This document shows, piece by piece, positions 5,271-5,528 of a stretch of DNA of 5,528 nt. The stretch's first letter is position 1. Every line of letters begins with the position of its first letter. The notes below the pieces were generated by a model that saw only the letters and a program-made list of their open reading frames with translations, was not told the DNA's origin and searched no databases. This DNA comes from Candidatus Bathyarchaeota archaeon (GTDB taxonomy: Archaea; Thermoproteota; Bathyarchaeia; Bathyarchaeales; Bathycorpusculaceae): the NCBI GenBank assembly GCA_030630585.1, contig DAOVMU010000109.1, positions 1 to 5,528 on the forward strand, given 5' to 3'. The translations under genes were made by a program, and so were the position numbers.

Positions 5271-5528
5271 CTACATGAAGTGTTTTCTTCTGTAAAGCAT
5301 GGTTGCCAGCAGTGCGCCTATCATGAATAATGATAGAATAAGCAGTGAAGGAAACTCTGGAATGATGTCGATTTTATGTGTGGAATGTTCATAGGCGAAG
5401 TATATCCATCTGTGAGTGCCATTGTCATAAACATTATAGTTCGGATGCAAAACTGTAGTAGCTCCGTCATCAATTTCTACTGAAATGTTACTCTCATTCA
5501 TTAGTGTGTGGGGAATGCAGACTCTGCA
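5271..5528 (-). CDS. C-terminal end of a surface/exported protein with IPEFPS-type membrane anchor (5' end cut by window)
   Basis: The frame stays open to the right edge, adding CRVCIPHTL before the Met at 5499-5501, so that Met is very probably internal and 85 residues of a larger protein are seen. The visible part has a short beta-rich stretch with aromatic residues (YDNGTHRWIYFAYEHSTH) and possible N-glycosylation sequons NES, NIS and NGT. It then has the tripartite end IIPEFPS, a hydrophobic helix of about 18 residues (LLILSLFMIGALLATMLY) and a basic tail RRKHFM. This layout resembles archaeosortase-type C-terminal sorting signals (PEF/PGF-CTERM). From memory, the RVCIPHxLM plus YFxYxHST plus IPEFPS arrangement recurs at the ends of many Bathyarchaeota extracellular proteins. 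It is likely exported by Sec and anchored with the bulk outside. The function of the missing N-terminal part cannot be told. Confidence 0.85.
   Translation of the reverse strand, partial: CRVCIPHTLMNESNISVEIDDGATTVLHPNYNVYDNGTHRWIYFAYEHSTHKIDIIPEFPSLLILSLFMIGALLATMLYRRKHFM

Noticed and set aside
5499..5501. ATG here as the start of a 76-residue protein
   Set aside because: The frame is open to the window edge and the upstream CRVCIPHTL looks like part of the same conserved domain. No signal peptide follows the Met, although the tail implies export.

Overview
The window comes from an archaeon, most probably a Bathyarchaeota (MCG)-like lineage. The main evidence is the archaea-specific GatD/GatE pair, a one-subunit archaeal-type Elp3, a stand-alone archaeal parvulin, archaeal TATA-like promoters (one apparently leaderless), and a surface protein ending in an IPEFPS–membrane helix–basic tail of the kind common in Bathyarchaeota. 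The lineage assignment is inference from remembered families; no search was run. Base composition is moderately AT-rich throughout.

Positions 1-4104 (plus strand) hold a tight three-gene cluster: the C-terminal half of elp3 (cut by the window edge), then gatD and gatE. The gaps are 3 and 6 bases, and all three genes share one reading frame. GatD and GatE form the amidotransferase that converts Glu-tRNA(Gln) to Gln-tRNA(Gln). Elp3 begins wobble-uridine (U34) modification, which in principle includes tRNA-Gln(UUG). The cluster therefore fits a joint role in charging and decoding of glutamine tRNA.

Positions 4105-4280 are a short convergent gap. Next is a divergent pair: a 91-residue parvulin prolyl isomerase on the minus strand (4281-4556) and an 88-residue GIY-YIG nuclease-family protein on the plus strand (4676-4942). 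The 119-bp space between them holds a TATA-like box for each gene, a perfect 6-bp inverted repeat between the two boxes, and an 8-bp direct repeat with 20-bp spacing ahead of the GIY-YIG gene.

Positions 4943-5270 contain no ordinary intact gene. They do hold a suggestive broken or recoded one: a short ATG frame runs into an in-phase A AAA AAA slippery heptamer, and a -1 shift there would join it to a signal-peptide-like hydrophobic sequence. A second protein-like frame follows, then a T-rich terminator-like tract. From 5271 to the right edge, on the minus strand, lies the C-terminal end of a larger exported, membrane-anchored protein whose N-terminal part is outside the window.
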